Below are positions 43,598 to 53,103 of a DNA stretch of 64,000 nucleotides, one piece after another. The stretch's first letter is position 1; each line of letters opens with the position of its first letter. The stretch covers positions 25,701 to 89,700 of the forward strand of contig QHYI01000151.1 in NCBI GenBank assembly GCA_003223245.1. Reading direction: 5' to 3'. The DNA is from Acidobacteriota bacterium (GTDB lineage: Bacteria > Acidobacteriota > Terriglobia > Acidiferrales > UBA7541). Position numbers and translations under genes: made by a program. Below the pieces are notes generated by a model, which was not told the origin of the DNA, ran no database searches, and saw nothing but the letters and a program-made list of their open reading frames with translations.

Positions 43598-44602
43598 CTA
43601 ACGCGCCTCCGCCACGTCCCCGGCAATCACCGTAACCACTTGCCCGTCATCGCGTTCCACTTGGAGCAAACCTTCCGGGCCTAATCCAACGGTGGTACCC
43701 AGGTAGCTCTCCGCGCCGTTTGTAACGCGCACGCGCTTGCCGTGCGCGTAACTTGAAAGCACTTCGAAACGCTTCAACACGCCTGGCACTCCTTCGCGGG
43801 TGAACCGATTGTAGTCGCTCTCGAATGCCCGCAGCAACCGCACCAGCAATTCCATGCGCGATTGCGGTTTGCCTGTTTCCTGGCGCAGCGAGGTTGCAAG
43901 ATCCGCGAGTTCGGGTGGAAATTTCTCCTGGTTCAGGTTCAGTCCGATTCCCACCACAACAAAACGGATCTGACACGGCTCCGCGTGCATTTCCGTCAGG
44001 ATGCCACCCGCTTTTTTCCCGCGAATGATCAAATCATTGGGCCACTTCAAATCTACCGAGAGGCCTGTGACTTCCTGTATTGCGGCGTGTGCGGAAAGTC
44101 CCGCCATCATTGTGAGCAAAGGAGCCTGCACGGGCGCCAGCTTCGGCCGAAGCAGCAAACTCACGTAAATCCCCGTCGCGCGCTCCGAATGCCAAGAGCG
44201 TCCTGCTCTGCCCCGTCCTGCAGTCTGTTCTTCTGCCAGAACTACGGTGCCTTCCGGCTCGCCAGCGTGACCCAATTCGAATGCCACGCGATTGGTCGAA
44301 TCGGTCTTGAAAAAATGATAGATGCGCCTACCGAATAGGCTGCCTTTCAGACGCCTCTTCAACTCGTCCGCGGTCAAAATATCCGGGACCTTCTCAAGGA
44401 AATATCCGGTCGCGGCTTGTCCCTTTACTTTCACACCCAGTTCGCGCAGCCGCTCCACCCACCGCCACACTGTGGATCGCGACACGCCGATTTCCCGAGC
44501 GATGCGCGCTCCGCTGATCACGATGGTGGCGTTCTTCCCGAGCAAGGCCAGCAGTCCGGCCACTCTTCGGTCTGTTGTTCCGGTCAGGGTTTCCGGGTTC
44601 AT
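43598..44602 (-). CDS. birA: Bifunctional biotin ligase/repressor BirA
   Basis: A 334-residue protein with an N-terminal winged HTH (about 27-70, SGARIAREIGVSRSTVWRWV). The biotin-protein ligase domain follows: TDSTNRVAFELG, EEQTAGRGRAGRSWHS (the biotin-AMP loop), LKWPNDLIIRGKKAGGILTE and VVVGIGLNLNQ. An SH3-like C-terminal domain (about 280-334) completes it. It attaches biotin to acetyl-CoA carboxylase and can repress biotin genes through its HTH. It sits between nadC (broken) and coaX. Confidence 0.94.
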   Translation of the reverse strand: MNPETLTGTTDRRVAGLLALLGKNATIVISGARIAREIGVSRSTVWRWVERLRELGVKVKGQAATGYFLEKVPDILTADELKRRLKGSLFGRRIYHFFKTDSTNRVAFELGHAGEPEGTVVLAEEQTAGRGRAGRSWHSERATGIYVSLLLRPKLAPVQAPLLTMMAGLSAHAAIQEVTGLSVDLKWPNDLIIRGKKAGGILTEMHAEPCQIRFVVVGIGLNLNQEKFPPELADLATSLRQETGKPQSRMELLVRLLRAFESDYNRFTREGVPGVLKRFEVLSSYAHGKRVRVTNGAESYLGTTVGLGPEGLLQVERDDGQVVTVIAGDVAEAR

Positions 44603-44635
44603 GGGGATATCATTGTGCCTGGGCGCCGCCTAAGC

Positions 44636-45183
44636 TTACGTTTCCTCGACGCCATCCACAAGCAGGCTCAGGTTAGCGGCGGGGGCCGAGTGCGTCAACA
44701 TCCCGGAAGAGGGAAAATCAGCTCGCGCCTTGGCATAAGTGTGGACATTTTCGAGCATAATTCCGCCGGAAATTTCCATGACGCAATCGGGGCGCATGCC
44801 GCGCGCAATCTTTACGCATTCGGCCGCTCGTTCCGGAGTCATGTTGTCGAGCCGTACGGCTTCCGCGCCTGCGCCGAGAGCTTCGATCAATTCGCGTTCG
44901 TCCCGCACTTCAATCTGTACCGTTGTCGGCGCCAGCCCCACAGCTTCGGGGTCCAAGCCGGCTGCATCCTCGAAGCAATGACTTCCATCTTTCGGTCCAA
45001 CGTGCGAAACACATTTTCCACCAGCGGCAATCCCGCACAAACAAGCGTCTGGCGTGCCAGGAGGTACGCCCGGGCCACGGTGTTGGGCGGAGTCGTCGCC
45101 GCCGTGCTCGCGTCCCCCGGCCCAATGTCCTCCGCCAACGCATTTCGAACGACTTTCTCGATTTGTTCGGAATGCCAGTTCAC
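44636..45183 (-). pseudogene. nadC: Broken nadC (quinolinate phosphoribosyltransferase)
   Basis: The first part, from the GTG at 45183, reads MNWHSEQIEKVVRNALAEDI and continues through TLVCAGLPLVENVFR to KMEVIA (about 44980): the normal NadC N terminus. The frame then breaks. The next frame gives EDAAGLDPEAV and runs straight into VQIEVRDERELIEALGAGAE, RLDNMTPERAAECVKIARGM and SGGIMLENVHTYAKARADF, the normal C-terminal half. About 100 codons between them are missing, including the DTRKT and HR-x-GL substrate sites. It cannot work as an enzyme. It overlaps the valS stop (GTGA), so its position in the operon is intact. Confidence 0.88.
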
Positions 45184-47927
45184 GAGCGTCGGGTCCCGGC
45201 CGCCTGACTCTCTCCTTCAAGGTCTTTCAGTCTCTTCTGCAATTTTTCCAGCTCAATTCTTTGTTGCGTAAGCGTCGCTTCGAGCCCCTTGATAATCTTT
45301 TCCGGCGCGCGGCTGCGAAAGGTTTCGTCCCCAAGCTGTTTCTCTTTCGAAGCGATGGCCTTCTGCAATCCTTCGATGTCCTTCTTCAGACGCGCTCTTT
45401 CCGCGCCGGCATCCACTGCTTCTGAATAAACCAGGCGCACGTCAAACGCCGCGGTGGTCCGCACCGCTCCGCTCTTTGCATTAAACCGTTCTTTCGGAAT
45501 GATGCGCAACTCGGACAAAACCGCGAAGCGTTCGACAGCCTCACGGTTCGCTTGGATCAAAGCTCCCGTTGCGCGATCCGTCGTGGAGAACTCCGCTAAG
45601 ACTTTTTTCTTGGCGTCGAGCCGCAACTCAGCCCGGATTGCCCGCAACGCTGTCACTGCTTCCTGAATTTGCGCCACGTCGTCGAGTGCGTCAGGGTTCT
45701 TCCAGCGCGTTTCCGTTTCCGGAAACCTCCCGAGCGCAATGGACTTCGCTCCGGGAGCCTGAGGCAGTTGGTGCCACAGCTCCTCGGTCAGGAAGGGCAT
45801 GAACGGATGCAGCAACCGCAGCGCCGCCTCGAACGCCGCGAAGAGGTTCTTCCACGCTACGGTTGCGCGTTCGCGCTCCGCGCTTTGCAATTCGGGTTTT
45901 ACCCACTCGATGTACCAATCGCAGAAATCGCCCCAGAAAAACTGGTACACGCCTTGCGCGGCCTCATGAAAACGGTAATTGCCGAGCGCGTCGTTCACCA
46001 TTTCCACCGTTGCCGCCAGCCGCGCAAAGAGCCAGGCATCCACTAGCGGAGTCTTGCCGCCGACCGCATACGGAGCTCTCGCGCGCATTTCCGGTCCTGC
46101 CAATTCTTCGAGCTTTGCTCCGGTTTGCTCAAACTTATCCAGGTTTACAAATAAGAATCGCGCAGCGTTCCAAATCTTGTTGGCAAAATTTCGCGAGCTG
46201 GCCAGTCGGTCTTCCGACAGCACGATATCGGTTCCCGGCGCGGCCATGGAAGCCAGGCAGAATCGCATCGCGTCGGTTCCGTACTGCTGGTTCAAGGCCA
46301 CGGGGTCGAGCCCGGTCCCTTTGGACTTCGACATTTTCTCGCCGCTTCCCGTGCGCACGAGCGAATGCAAGTACACGGCGTGGAAAGGAATTTTGCCTGT
46401 AAAATGAATTCCCATCATGATCATCCGGGCCACCCAGAAAAACAGAATGTCGTAGGCGGTGATCAACAAGCTCGTCGGATAGTACTTCTTAAAATCTTCT
46501 GTCTCGTTGGGCCATCCGAGAGTCGAGAACGGCCAAAGGGCCGAGCTGAACCAGGTGTCCAGTACATCGCTATCCTGCTCCAAATTGCTCGAACGGCACG
46601 TCGCACACTTACCCGGAGTCTCCCGCGCGACCGTAATGTGCTTGTTTTCTTTGCAGTACCAGGCTGGAATGCGGTGTCCCCACCAAAGTTGCCGCGAGAT
46701 CGTCCAATCGCGGATGTTGCGCATCCAGTTGAGATACTCGGTGCGCCGGTTGTCAGGGATGATCAGGATGGTGCCTTCCTTGCCCGGCGCGTACTGCTCG
46801 ACAGCCTTGATAGCCGGCGCGGCCAGTTCCGTCATCTTGCAGAACCATTGCGTTGAAATGCGCGGCTCCACGATCGTTTTGCTGCGTTCGCAGAGCCCAA
46901 TCGCATTGGTGTGATCCGTGATTTTCTCGAGCAAACCCTGCGCTTTCAGGTCCTCGACCACTTTTTTTCTTGCCGCGAACCGCTCCATCCCCGCATACGC
47001 GCCCGCATTGGCGTTCATGCGCGCGTCGTCGGTCATCACGTCGATTTCGGTAAGATGATGCTTCTTGCCAAGCGCAAAATCGTTCGGGTCGTGCGCCGGA
47101 GTAACCTTCACCGCCCCGGTCCCGAATTCGCGGTCCACCATCTCGTCCGCGATAATAGGAATTTCACGGTTCATCAGCGGCAGCAGCGCTTTCTTCCCGA
47201 CCAGGCGCTTGTAGCGCTCATCCTCCGGATGTACGGCCACGGCCGTATCTCCCAGCATGGTTTCGGGCCGAGTCGTTGCCACCGTCAAAAATTCCTTCAT
47301 TCCCACAATCGGGTACTTGATGTACCACAAATGTCCCTGGCGCTCTTCGTGCACCACTTCCAGGTCGCTCAGCACGGTCAGGCAGTCCGGGCACCAATTC
47401 ACCAGCCGCGTCGCCCGGTAAATCAGCCCCTGTTCATAGAGCCGCACAAAAACTTCGCGCACTACTTTCGAGAGCTCCGGCGACAGCGTGAACCTTTCCC
47501 GGGACCAGTCGCAGGTCTCCCCGATCTGCCGCATCTGTCGCAGAATCGTGCCGCCGCTTTCTTCCTTCCACTTCCAGACGCGGCTCTCGAATTCTTCGCG
47601 CCCTAGCTTGCGGTAATCGATGCCTTGCTCGGCGAGTTGCCGCACCACCACGCGCTGCGTCGAAATTCCCGCGTGGTCCATTCCCGGCAGATACAGCGTG
47701 TTATATCCCCGCATGCGGTGCCACCGCGTAAGGATGTCGATTTCCGTGTGATTCAGCATATGCCCGATGTGCAAGGAGCCCGTCACGTTGGGCGGCGGAA
47801 TGACGATGGAAAACACGGGTCCGGGCGCGCTCGGGTCGGCCTTGAACAAGGCCTCTTGCACCCAGAATTCGGCCCAGCGGGGCTCAATCTGTTGCGGTTC
47901 GTACGCTTTTGCAATCTCGCGTGCCAT
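45180..47927 (-). CDS. valS: Valyl-tRNA synthetase
   Basis: A 915-residue class I synthetase: PNVTGSLHIGHML (HIGH, about 45-57), the CP1 editing domain (about 190-345), GEKMSKSKGTGLDP (KMSKS, about 527), an anticodon-binding helical domain, and a C-terminal coiled-coil arm (about 845-905, LKKDIEGLQKAIASKEKQLG). The long C-terminal arm contacts tRNA-Val. The gene heads the valS-nadC-birA-coaX run. Full length. Confidence 0.97.
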   Translation of the reverse strand: MAREIAKAYEPQQIEPRWAEFWVQEALFKADPSAPGPVFSIVIPPPNVTGSLHIGHMLNHTEIDILTRWHRMRGYNTLYLPGMDHAGISTQRVVVRQLAEQGIDYRKLGREEFESRVWKWKEESGGTILRQMRQIGETCDWSRERFTLSPELSKVVREVFVRLYEQGLIYRATRLVNWCPDCLTVLSDLEVVHEERQGHLWYIKYPIVGMKEFLTVATTRPETMLGDTAVAVHPEDERYKRLVGKKALLPLMNREIPIIADEMVDREFGTGAVKVTPAHDPNDFALGKKHHLTEIDVMTDDARMNANAGAYAGMERFAARKKVVEDLKAQGLLEKITDHTNAIGLCERSKTIVEPRISTQWFCKMTELAAPAIKAVEQYAPGKEGTILIIPDNRRTEYLNWMRNIRDWTISRQLWWGHRIPAWYCKENKHITVARETPGKCATCRSSNLEQDSDVLDTWFSSALWPFSTLGWPNETEDFKKYYPTSLLITAYDILFFWVARMIMMGIHFTGKIPFHAVYLHSLVRTGSGEKMSKSKGTGLDPVALNQQYGTDAMRFCLASMAAPGTDIVLSEDRLASSRNFANKIWNAARFLFVNLDKFEQTGAKLEELAGPEMRARAPYAVGGKTPLVDAWLFARLAATVEMVNDALGNYRFHEAAQGVYQFFWGDFCDWYIEWVKPELQSAERERATVAWKNLFAAFEAALRLLHPFMPFLTEELWHQLPQAPGAKSIALGRFPETETRWKNPDALDDVAQIQEAVTALRAIRAELRLDAKKKVLAEFSTTDRATGALIQANREAVERFAVLSELRIIPKERFNAKSGAVRTTAAFDVRLVYSEAVDAGAERARLKKDIEGLQKAIASKEKQLGDETFRSRAPEKIIKGLEATLTQQRIELEKLQKRLKDLEGESQAAGTRRS

Positions 47928-48150
47928 TCCGTAGAGTTTCTCCGGAAAAGTCCAGCCTAGCGCTTTCCTGCCCGATGCCTCACTTCAGGTTAATCTTCGA
48001 CTATAAGGGGCGAAAAGCAGCTCCGTCAAATATTCGCATCTGCAGCAAAATATCTTCAATTCGAATGCTTCAGGAATTGATATGCAGCTCAGGACACAGC
48101 CTTGGGGTTTTTGTCCTTACAGGGGCGTGCAGAAAGTTCAGGGCAGGGAA

Positions 48151-49818
48151 CTACGACTTCTTCGACTTCAGCTCTTCTTTGACCATCGCTTCGACGACGG
48201 GCTTCAAAATCTCTCGCGTCACCGCTTGCAGCACTTCAGGGCTCATTTTGGCCAAAACCTTCGCCACGAGATCGTCCATGTTGGGCGCGGTCGGCGTTGC
48301 TGTTGACGGGGTCGGGCTCGTAGGTTCTAGCACGCCTTGATCTTCCCGGGCGTAATAGTTGTTTCCTTCCGACGACGCGGCGTCCGGCTCTTCAAGGATG
48401 AATGTGGCGCCTTCGGTAACTTGCGCCGCTTCTTCTCGAATCGCTTCAACCGTGGACGGCGGAAGCGCAGCTTCTTCGATCACCGCATCTGCTTCTGGGC
48501 TGACCTCGCTCGTTTTTTCATGGCCGTTCTTCGGTGCCCCGGCCGGATGTGCCACTGAGGGCGCATCCCACGTCGAAGCCAACTGACTGGCTGTCTGCAT
48601 CTCGCTTTCCCACGGGCTCGAGGAGACAGAAAACCACGAATCTTTCCCCCCTTTCCTTTCTTCTGCTGGCTTTGGCTCGCCTATGTGCGTCTTGCCCTCA
48701 ACAACTGCCGTAGCCGTCTCCCTTGTGCGCTGCTCACTAAGGACCGTGGCCGGCTCGGGAACCGCAGGGGGCGGGACGGGAGGTTGCCAAACATCCGGTC
48801 CTGATGGCTTGCTCGAAATCGCTGCAGCTTCCTGCACCGGCGCGGGAGGAACTGCAGCGGTTTCCGGAACGCGATTGCTTGCTGCTGGCGCAGCTTCGAC
48901 GGGCGCCGGTTTCTCTGCTTCCTCTGGCTCCCATCCCATGTTGCGCGACCTGCCGGCGGCCATTTGCTCGAATCCGCCCATGCGCCAATCGTTTGCGCTG
49001 CTCTTGGATTTCGATTCCTTGGACTGGGCCGCAGGAACCACCTCTTCGTCGGCGGTTGCTGCGGGCCTCCAAGCTGCCGGCTCTTCTTCCTCCTCCACGT
49101 CCATTTCTTCTTCGGCGCGGTTGCGCCAATCGTGCTCCTTCGGGAATTCCGGCGAGGTCTTCGTCGCGAAACTCGAATCGTCCACTGTTTCTTCTATCGG
49201 GGTTTCCAGCAGGCTGCCGAACGCCACCGGTTGCGAGCTCGAATCTATCTTCAATGGCTCCGGCTTCGCCGGCACTTCCTCCACAAAACTTTCGCTCGCC
49301 GCCTCCGGGCTGCTCTGCATGCGAAATTCCGGCACGGGCGTTGCTCCGACGATTGGCACGCTCCCGTTGTTCGGCGTCAACATTCCTCCGGCGCCAAAAG
49401 CCTCCGGTTCCGCAACTTTTGCAGCGGGCACGCTCACCTGGCCTGGTGCCGAACGCTGCAGTGCCGACTTCACCATCGAGATCAACGGATCTGGTGGAAT
49501 AAACGGCTTCTTCAGGACGCCGTCTGCTCCCACCCTTTGGGCTTCCTGTTCGTCGAGGGGATCGAAGGCTCCCACTAACAGAATCACCGGGATATGCGAC
49601 AGCGCGGAATCCATCTTCACAAACTGGCAAACTTCGTAGCCGTTTCTTACCGGCATGAACACATCGGCGAGCACCAGGTCCGGACGCACGTCCGCGATCT
49701 TTCGCACGGCCGCTTCGCCATTCCCAACGGCGACAACGTCGATGCCCTGATCCTTCAGAGCCAGACCGACCATCTTCTGGATGTTGCTGTTGTCGTCCGC
49801 GACCAGAATCTTCGCCAC
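48151..49818 (-). CDS. Receiver-domain protein with long acidic/proline linker and helical tail
   Basis: A 555-residue protein. The N-terminal REC domain (about 1-122) has Asp8-Asp9 and the phosphoacceptor Asp52 (LVLADVFMP); Lys103/104 are in VLKKPF. At the switch position normally Thr/Ser there is Val82 (VILLVGAFDPLDE). A disordered Ala/Pro/Glu-rich linker (about 130-500) follows, and then an amphipathic C-terminal helix (MDDLVAKVLAKMSPEVLQAV, about 515-555). This resembles non-DNA-binding response regulators of myxobacteria and relatives. It has no output enzyme domain. The start is GTG preceded by GGAGGG. Its partner kinase is not in the window. Confidence 0.8.
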   Translation of the reverse strand: MAKILVADDNSNIQKMVGLALKDQGIDVVAVGNGEAAVRKIADVRPDLVLADVFMPVRNGYEVCQFVKMDSALSHIPVILLVGAFDPLDEQEAQRVGADGVLKKPFIPPDPLISMVKSALQRSAPGQVSVPAAKVAEPEAFGAGGMLTPNNGSVPIVGATPVPEFRMQSSPEAASESFVEEVPAKPEPLKIDSSSQPVAFGSLLETPIEETVDDSSFATKTSPEFPKEHDWRNRAEEEMDVEEEEEPAAWRPAATADEEVVPAAQSKESKSKSSANDWRMGGFEQMAAGRSRNMGWEPEEAEKPAPVEAAPAASNRVPETAAVPPAPVQEAAAISSKPSGPDVWQPPVPPPAVPEPATVLSEQRTRETATAVVEGKTHIGEPKPAEERKGGKDSWFSVSSSPWESEMQTASQLASTWDAPSVAHPAGAPKNGHEKTSEVSPEADAVIEEAALPPSTVEAIREEAAQVTEGATFILEEPDAASSEGNNYYAREDQGVLEPTSPTPSTATPTAPNMDDLVAKVLAKMSPEVLQAVTREILKPVVEAMVKEELKSKKS

Positions 49819-49983
49819 TACACACCCTCCGGCGAGGCTACACTCGTGAACGCCACATGGGCTCTACCTCAGCAAGAAACTATATGCCCTGCCTCACTTT
49901 ATTGGAGCATTCGCGGGCGTGGGCGTCAATCACCCCGGGGGACAGTGTGTCGCAAAGCGATACTGCTCAATTGCACACTATTA

Positions 49984-49992
49984 CCCCCCCCC
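49984..49992. repeat. C9 homopolymer in intergenic region
   Basis: A run of nine C in the 262-bp gap (49819-50080) between the receiver protein and the BamD-like gene. Such tracts can vary in length by slippage. The gap otherwise holds no gene. It likely contains the promoter for the receiver gene, for which TTGACG (about 49934) is a weak candidate -35. Confidence 0.35.
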
Positions 49993-50080
49993 TAAGCCAA
50001 CGAAAACAAAGAGGATGTGGCCTCGATTGGCCTACCCCCTCACGTTACTTCGAAACTCCTTCTTGTCCGCAGGAGAGGGA

Positions 50081-51532
50081 TTACCAGGGAATGATTTTCT
50101 TCAGTCCCTTCTTTTTCTTGCTGCTGGACTCTTTCTTGCTGTCTTTCTTGTCAGCGAGGGCTCCCGCATCCGTCCCGGCCTGCTGTCGCGCGGTATCCGC
50201 CTTCGTTGTATCGGCCGGTTGGCCGGCAGCGGTCGCATCCGTTTTTGCCGTTCCATCTGCGGCAGCGGAAGCCTCGGTGCCGCCATCCGTTTTGGGAGGA
50301 TCGCTCGTGCCTGTGGCCGATGTGTTGGCAGGGTCGCTCGCCGCTGCTGGCGCTGCAGGATCCGGCTGTTGTGTTTGCGGCTTGGCCTCGCTTCCCTCCG
50401 CAGCAGGCGTCACATTCTCAGCGCCGCTGGTTGTCCCCGCCGCGCCCCCTGGTGACACCGTGGCCACGATTCCGGTCCCGGCCCCGCCAATCCGCGGCTG
50501 GTTTCCTCCCGATAGAATGTCTACCCCGGCATCGTTATCCGATTCCGGAGTCATCGTCGGTGTTCCGTACCTAGCGGCAGCCTGCAATTCCTCTCGGGGG
50601 CTCGAATGCACTAACGCCAAGGGTTTTAAGAGCAGGGCGTCATGCTTGCGCGGCGCATTTCTCTCCGCGGTCATCCACGCCACGGCTTTCGGATCCGCTT
50701 GCGGTACCGGCACCTTCAGCGCTACCAGTTTTTCCTTGGCCTTCGGAGCTAGCGGCGAGAGAGGATATTCGCGCACGATTCTTGCGTAATAGGGCGCTGC
50801 CAGCTCTTTCTTTTCCGTGCCTTCCCAGATATCCGCCAGCATCCACAAGGCGCGATCCGCCTTGCTGTACAGTGGATAGCGGTTTACTAGCGCCGCCAGC
50901 CTCGAAGCTGCCGCCCTTTTGTCGCCCCGGCCGTAGTAATAAAATTGCCCGATTCGAAAATCGCCTTCCGCCAGCACTTCCTGTACTTCGCGCAAATACT
51001 GTTCTGCCTTCGACGCTAGCGGGTCATTCGGATATTTCTGCAAGAAAGTTTGGAAGGCGTCCTCCGCCTCCAGGGCCTGTGTGCGGTCGCGGTCGGGTTT
51101 TTCCATCTGCCGGAAGTGGGCCATGGCCACTTGCAGTTGCGCGTATGCCGCTTCCGGCAACATGGGGAAGAACACGCCGAAATCTTGATAAGCCTGAATG
51201 GCCTGCGTCAGGTTGGCGGTCCCTCCCTCTTTGTAAAACGAGTCCGCAATCGCCAGTTTCGCCTTGGCCAGGTATTCGCTGTCAGGGTAGGTGTTGATCA
51301 GCGTTTGCATGTTCAGCCGGCCCACTTCGTGTCGGCCGTGCTTGATGTCGTCCATGGCGCGCAGGTAGAGCAGCTTGTCCGGCTCCGCGGTGTTGTCCGC
51401 GCTCGTGGATTTATTGACCTTCTTCTTCCTATGGAATTGTGCATTGCTGGGCGCGGCGCTGAGCAGCATCAATCCAGCAGCCATTAGCATGGCCATCAGT
51501 TTTGGGCTTGCGCCGGAAAAAGTAACACGCAC
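50081..51532 (-). CDS. BamD-like TPR outer-membrane assembly protein with long disordered tail
   Basis: A 483-residue protein: signal peptide (about 1-32, LMLLSAAPSNA), BamD/YfiO-type TPR repeats (about 50-275; repeats around LINTYPDSEYLAKAKLAIAD, FLQKYPNDPLASKAEQYLRE and IVREYPLSPLAPKAKEKL). A low-complexity Ala/Thr/Pro/Gly/Lys region (about 330-483) ends SKKKKGLKKIIPW. BamD is normally a lipoprotein, but no lipobox Cys is present, so this would be a soluble periplasmic form. GTG 51532 is preceded by AGAGGTG; the frame is open to 51595. The long tail is atypical. Confidence 0.75.
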   Translation of the reverse strand: MRVTFSGASPKLMAMLMAAGLMLLSAAPSNAQFHRKKKVNKSTSADNTAEPDKLLYLRAMDDIKHGRHEVGRLNMQTLINTYPDSEYLAKAKLAIADSFYKEGGTANLTQAIQAYQDFGVFFPMLPEAAYAQLQVAMAHFRQMEKPDRDRTQALEAEDAFQTFLQKYPNDPLASKAEQYLREVQEVLAEGDFRIGQFYYYGRGDKRAAASRLAALVNRYPLYSKADRALWMLADIWEGTEKKELAAPYYARIVREYPLSPLAPKAKEKLVALKVPVPQADPKAVAWMTAERNAPRKHDALLLKPLALVHSSPREELQAAARYGTPTMTPESDNDAGVDILSGGNQPRIGGAGTGIVATVSPGGAAGTTSGAENVTPAAEGSEAKPQTQQPDPAAPAAASDPANTSATGTSDPPKTDGGTEASAAADGTAKTDATAAGQPADTTKADTARQQAGTDAGALADKKDSKKESSSKKKKGLKKIIPW

Positions 51533-51760
51533 TCCGCACCTCTCTTGCGAATCTCGGAATCCCCACGACAGACCTGGAAGAGCCTGCAGGCCCACAACAC
51601 CCCCAGTTTAAACCTGTTAATTATACCCTGAACCAACCGACAGGTCTCATCCCCATCTTTAACAATTCCGGGCAGGCTCGGCAAAGGCTTCCTGCTGCCT
51701 AGCCCACTCCTTCTGATGCCGGTATGGGACACCCAAGGTTGCCTTGCGCCTGCTGTTCGC

Positions 51761-52888
51761 CTACTCCTTGAATTTCTTGCTCGGCGTCGTCTGCTTCTCC
51801 CTTTGCAGTTCGAGGACGTCGGCCCCGGTGTCCGAGCTTCCCAGCAGCCATTTCCAGTAGTCGCCCACTTTGCGATCGTCGTTTCGCTCTAGCGCAAACT
51901 TCTTGGAATCCTTCGACCAATCAGTGGTGATCGCCGGTGTGCGCGGTCCTGCTTTGTTCGTGTCGCCCTTGTCTTGTTTCTTTAATTGTTCTTCTTGCTC
52001 CGGCAGCAACACGCGCGCGTAGCTGTATTTTTCGACTCCGTCGGTCGTCAATTGTGTTTCGACGACGCTCGTGTCGCCCGATTTCTTCAGCGCTTTCGCG
52101 TAGTTTTCAGCATCCATAAGGTACAGGTTGTGCCCGCGGGCGAACACCACCGTCTTTTCATCCGGCGAAACGGAAGCCCACATCGGCTTTTTCTTGGGCG
52201 CTTCGAAATTGTCCAGCCGCGTGACTCTTCCCCTTGCCAGCTCGTACTCAAAATAGATCGTGCGCGTCTGTTCCGGTTTCTCGCCTGCGGCACCCGCCGC
52301 TTGACCCTCCTGCTCTCCCTGCCCCATCTCTCCTTCCTGGCCTTGTTCCTCGATGTCTTCCTGGCTCTTTTCCTTCTTCGGTTCGTTCGGGACCACCGCA
52401 TCCTTTCGAATCTCCACTTCAAATCGCATCTTCGTGTCTTTGTCCACCAGCTTCAGCCGCTTCACGGGAAGATGCTCGGCGTCGTAAGGAAAATTCGTCA
52501 GCATCGAGAGCGCTGCCGCCAACTTGGCGTTGTCCCGCAGCGGCGCCTTCGACCTCTTTAATGGATCCACCAGGTAGTAGCGCGTTCCGTTCGGTGTCTC
52601 GTAGCTGTACCAGAATCGGTTGGACTCGCTGAACCAGTGCGGGGTCACCGCCAGATCAAACACTAATTTGCTGAGTTGATCGGGCAAAAAGCGCTCTTCG
52701 AGGGCGTAATTGGGCGCTACACGCGCGGAGGCGTCGCCCGCGCCTTCTTTGGCTGTTGCTGCGCCATCTGGCCCCGCCCAAACTCGCAGCGCAAGCAAAC
52801 TTGCCGCCGCCAGCCCAGCAACCACTCCCGCCCGTGCGACCCGATTTGCCCTGCGACACATCCGGGTTGCCGAATTTGCCGCGCTCAT
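51761..52888 (-). CDS. Truncated S9/DPP-IV-like peptidase, catalytic domain missing
   Basis: A 375-residue frame with a signal peptide (about 1-38) and the N-terminal beta-propeller part of S9B peptidases: VTPHWFSESNRFWYSYET, LVDPLKRSKAPL, MWASVSPDEKTVVFARGHNL and ITTDWSKDSKKFALERNDD. Right after DRKVGDYW, where the propeller should go on for hundreds of residues and lead to the Ser/Asp/His catalytic domain, the chain ends with KWLLGSSDTGADVLELQREK and a short tail. This looks like an in-frame internal deletion joining the N-terminal part to the distal end. Full members are around 700-800 residues. It may still make a protein but cannot be a peptidase. Confidence 0.65.
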   Translation of the reverse strand: MSAANSATRMCRRANRVARAGVVAGLAAASLLALRVWAGPDGAATAKEGAGDASARVAPNYALEERFLPDQLSKLVFDLAVTPHWFSESNRFWYSYETPNGTRYYLVDPLKRSKAPLRDNAKLAAALSMLTNFPYDAEHLPVKRLKLVDKDTKMRFEVEIRKDAVVPNEPKKEKSQEDIEEQGQEGEMGQGEQEGQAAGAAGEKPEQTRTIYFEYELARGRVTRLDNFEAPKKKPMWASVSPDEKTVVFARGHNLYLMDAENYAKALKKSGDTSVVETQLTTDGVEKYSYARVLLPEQEEQLKKQDKGDTNKAGPRTPAITTDWSKDSKKFALERNDDRKVGDYWKWLLGSSDTGADVLELQREKQTTPSKKFKE

Positions 52889-53103
52889 CTTCCATTTCCT
52901 CCATTCGAAGCCACGTCCAGGCCGAACGGGCGCGCATTATAGTCCTAATTGGCCTCTCCGCACCGTACGCGCCCTTGCGACCGCGCACCGTCCGGTTACA
53001 AATTTTTCTTGGGCAGGGAATATCTCTAGCTTTTAGATAGTCTTTAGAAACAACGCCATGGAGTATTGCGTTTAAGCTCTCAGGGGGCAATGGGACAATC
53101 CTT

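Noticed and set aside
48683..49639. Long open frame on the plus strand (318 codons) opposite the receiver protein, and a minus-strand frame at 48737-49825
   Set aside because: Both are shadows caused by the GC-rich, low-complexity linker of the receiver gene; no family motif, and the receiver frame has the clear REC domain.
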